A stretch of DNA of 6,314 bases from the NCBI GenBank assembly GCA_024641625.1, contig JAHECQ010000235.1, forward strand, positions 1-6,314, read 5' to 3'. A program made the translations under genes and the position numbers. Source of the stretch: Acidimicrobiales bacterium (GTDB taxonomy: Bacteria > Actinomycetota > Acidimicrobiia > Acidimicrobiales > SZUA-35). This document shows positions 5,552-6,314 of the stretch, one piece after another. Under the pieces are notes generated by a model. That model did no database searches and was not told the origin of the DNA. It was given only the letters and a program-made list of their open reading frames with translations. Within the stretch, counting starts at the first letter, position 1. Every line of letters starts with the position of its first letter.

Positions 5552-6314
5552 TCAGACGAAGGGCATCGGCACGACCGTGCCGGTCAACCGCGAACCGCGA
5601 ACGTCGACCTCGACCAGGTCGCCCACGGCGATCGTCGGGTCGATGAACGCCATGGCGATCCCGTGACCGAGCACTGGCGAGAAGTTCCCTGAGCTGACCG
5701 TTCCGACCTCGGCACCATCACGCCACACCGTGCAGTCGGTCCGCGGGGGCCGACGGCCCTCGGTCGAGATGCCACGCAGCCTGCGTGCAACCCCCCGGTC
5801 GCGCTCGTCGAGCAGTGCCTGGCGTCCACGAAATGCAGGCTTCTCGAATGCCACGACCCAGGACAATCCCGCCTGCAACGGGGTGATGCCAGGACCCAGT
5901 TCGTGCCCGTGCAGCGGCAAGCCGGCCTCGAGTCGCAAGGTGTCGCGGGCCCCGAGCCCGGCGGGGGCCACGCCGGCCTCCGTGAGCGCCGCCCAGAGCG
6001 AGGGCGCGTCGGCAGCGGGCACGGCGATTTCGAGACCCTGCTCACCGGTGTACCCGGTGCCGGCGACGACCACGGGAGTGCCTGCCCATGTGCAGTGGGC
6101 GACGCGGAACCGACCGACGGCCGCGGCTTCCGGGAAGACGGTTCCGACCAGTTCACGAGCGGTTGGGCCCTGCACGGCGATCACGGCTCGCGTCGAGGTG
6201 ATGTCGGTGCCGCCGATCGCATCGGTGACTCGATCGGTGTTGGAGGCGTTCGGCATCACGTCGAACACCAGGTCGTCTCCGGGGTGCCACCACACGATGA
6301 TGTCGTCGAGCACG
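5552..6314 (-). CDS. gcvT: Aminomethyltransferase (T-protein of the glycine cleavage system), N-terminus outside the window
   Basis: Transfers the one-carbon unit from aminomethyl-H-protein to tetrahydrofolate, giving methylene-THF and ammonia. The stop TGA is at 5554-5552 (minus) and the frame is still open at the right edge; about 253 C-terminal codons of the usual 360-370 are visible. The first visible codon, GTG, is an internal valine: it lies in the family's G-G-V-L-D-D-x-I-V block, which carries the folate-site aspartate, not at a start. Further blocks in visible numbering: NASNTDRV (22-29), VIAVQGP (44-50), TGYTGEQGLEIAVP (86-99), GLGARDTLRLEAGLPLHGHE (119-138), FRGRQAL (161-167), and the C-terminal barrel with GTVSSGNFSPVLGHGIAMAF (204-223). 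Two details differ from common homologues: Gly85 stands where Arg usually precedes TGYTGE, and GTVSSGNFSP replaces the usual TSGTFSP form. It converges on the tailed-protein gene with a 4-bp gap; its promoter is outside. Confidence 0.95.
   Translation of the reverse strand, partial: VLDDIIVWWHPGDDLVFDVMPNASNTDRVTDAIGGTDITSTRAVIAVQGPTARELVGTVFPEAAAVGRFRVAHCTWAGTPVVVAGTGYTGEQGLEIAVPAADAPSLWAALTEAGVAPAGLGARDTLRLEAGLPLHGHELGPGITPLQAGLSWVVAFEKPAFRGRQALLDERDRGVARRLRGISTEGRRPPRTDCTVWRDGAEVGTVSSGNFSPVLGHGIAMAFIDPTIAVGDLVEVDVRGSRLTGTVVPMPFV
5567..5582 (+). terminator. Compact GC hairpin 20 bp after the tailed-protein gene, inside the gcvT 3' end
   Basis: CGGCAC (5567-5572) and GTGCCG (5577-5582) form a perfect 6-bp stem with a 4-nt loop, GACC. 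Because the two genes converge with a 4-bp gap, any plus-strand terminator for the tailed-protein gene must sit within the gcvT coding region, and this is the nearest strong hairpin. No T-tract follows; the stem could also arise by chance in GC-rich coding sequence. Confidence 0.25.

Overview
The window looks like a stretch of chromosome from a high-GC actinobacterium. The G/C-heavy third codon positions, GTG start usage, TAnnnT -10 elements placed for leaderless transcripts, a single-chain glycine decarboxylase and an actinobacterial-type tandem glycine riboswitch all fit. An Acidimicrobiia-like lineage is plausible, but that is inference: no rRNA or other phylogenetic marker is present. I see no insertion sequence, phage gene, tRNA or CRISPR array. 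Most of the window is ordinary core metabolism; the richest part is the riboswitch and the genes around it.

Layout. (1) Bases 1-720, plus strand: 3' part of a PASTA-domain protein whose C-terminal ~160 residues look like two copies of one unknown module. (2) 721-892: non-coding, with two hairpins and a -10 element. (3) 893-1690, plus: a compact luciferase-like (LLM-class) flavin or F420 oxidoreductase. (4) 1691-1976: a promoter-like -10, then a two-aptamer glycine riboswitch and the gcvP leader. (5) 1977-4826, plus: gcvP, full-length glycine decarboxylase (P-protein). (6) 4827-4908: hairpin and a leaderless promoter. (7) 4909-5547, plus: an unidentified helical protein with a lysine-rich histone-H1-like tail encoded by an exact 45-bp tandem duplication. 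(8) 5552 to the window end, minus: gcvT, aminomethyltransferase (T-protein), cut at its 5' end by the window edge.

How the genes work together. GcvP decarboxylates glycine and passes the aminomethyl group to the H-protein; GcvT moves the one-carbon unit to tetrahydrofolate. Both are here, but on opposite strands and converging, with the tail-bearing gene between them, so they cannot share one transcript. The riboswitch serves gcvP directly. gcvH and any separate control of gcvT must lie outside. No intrinsic terminator is visible between the aptamers and gcvP, and the segment before the aptamer-2 P1 strand is complementary to the gcvP Shine-Dalgarno region, so control at translation initiation is the favoured guess. 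The PASTA gene, the oxidoreductase and the tailed protein have no evident link to glycine metabolism.
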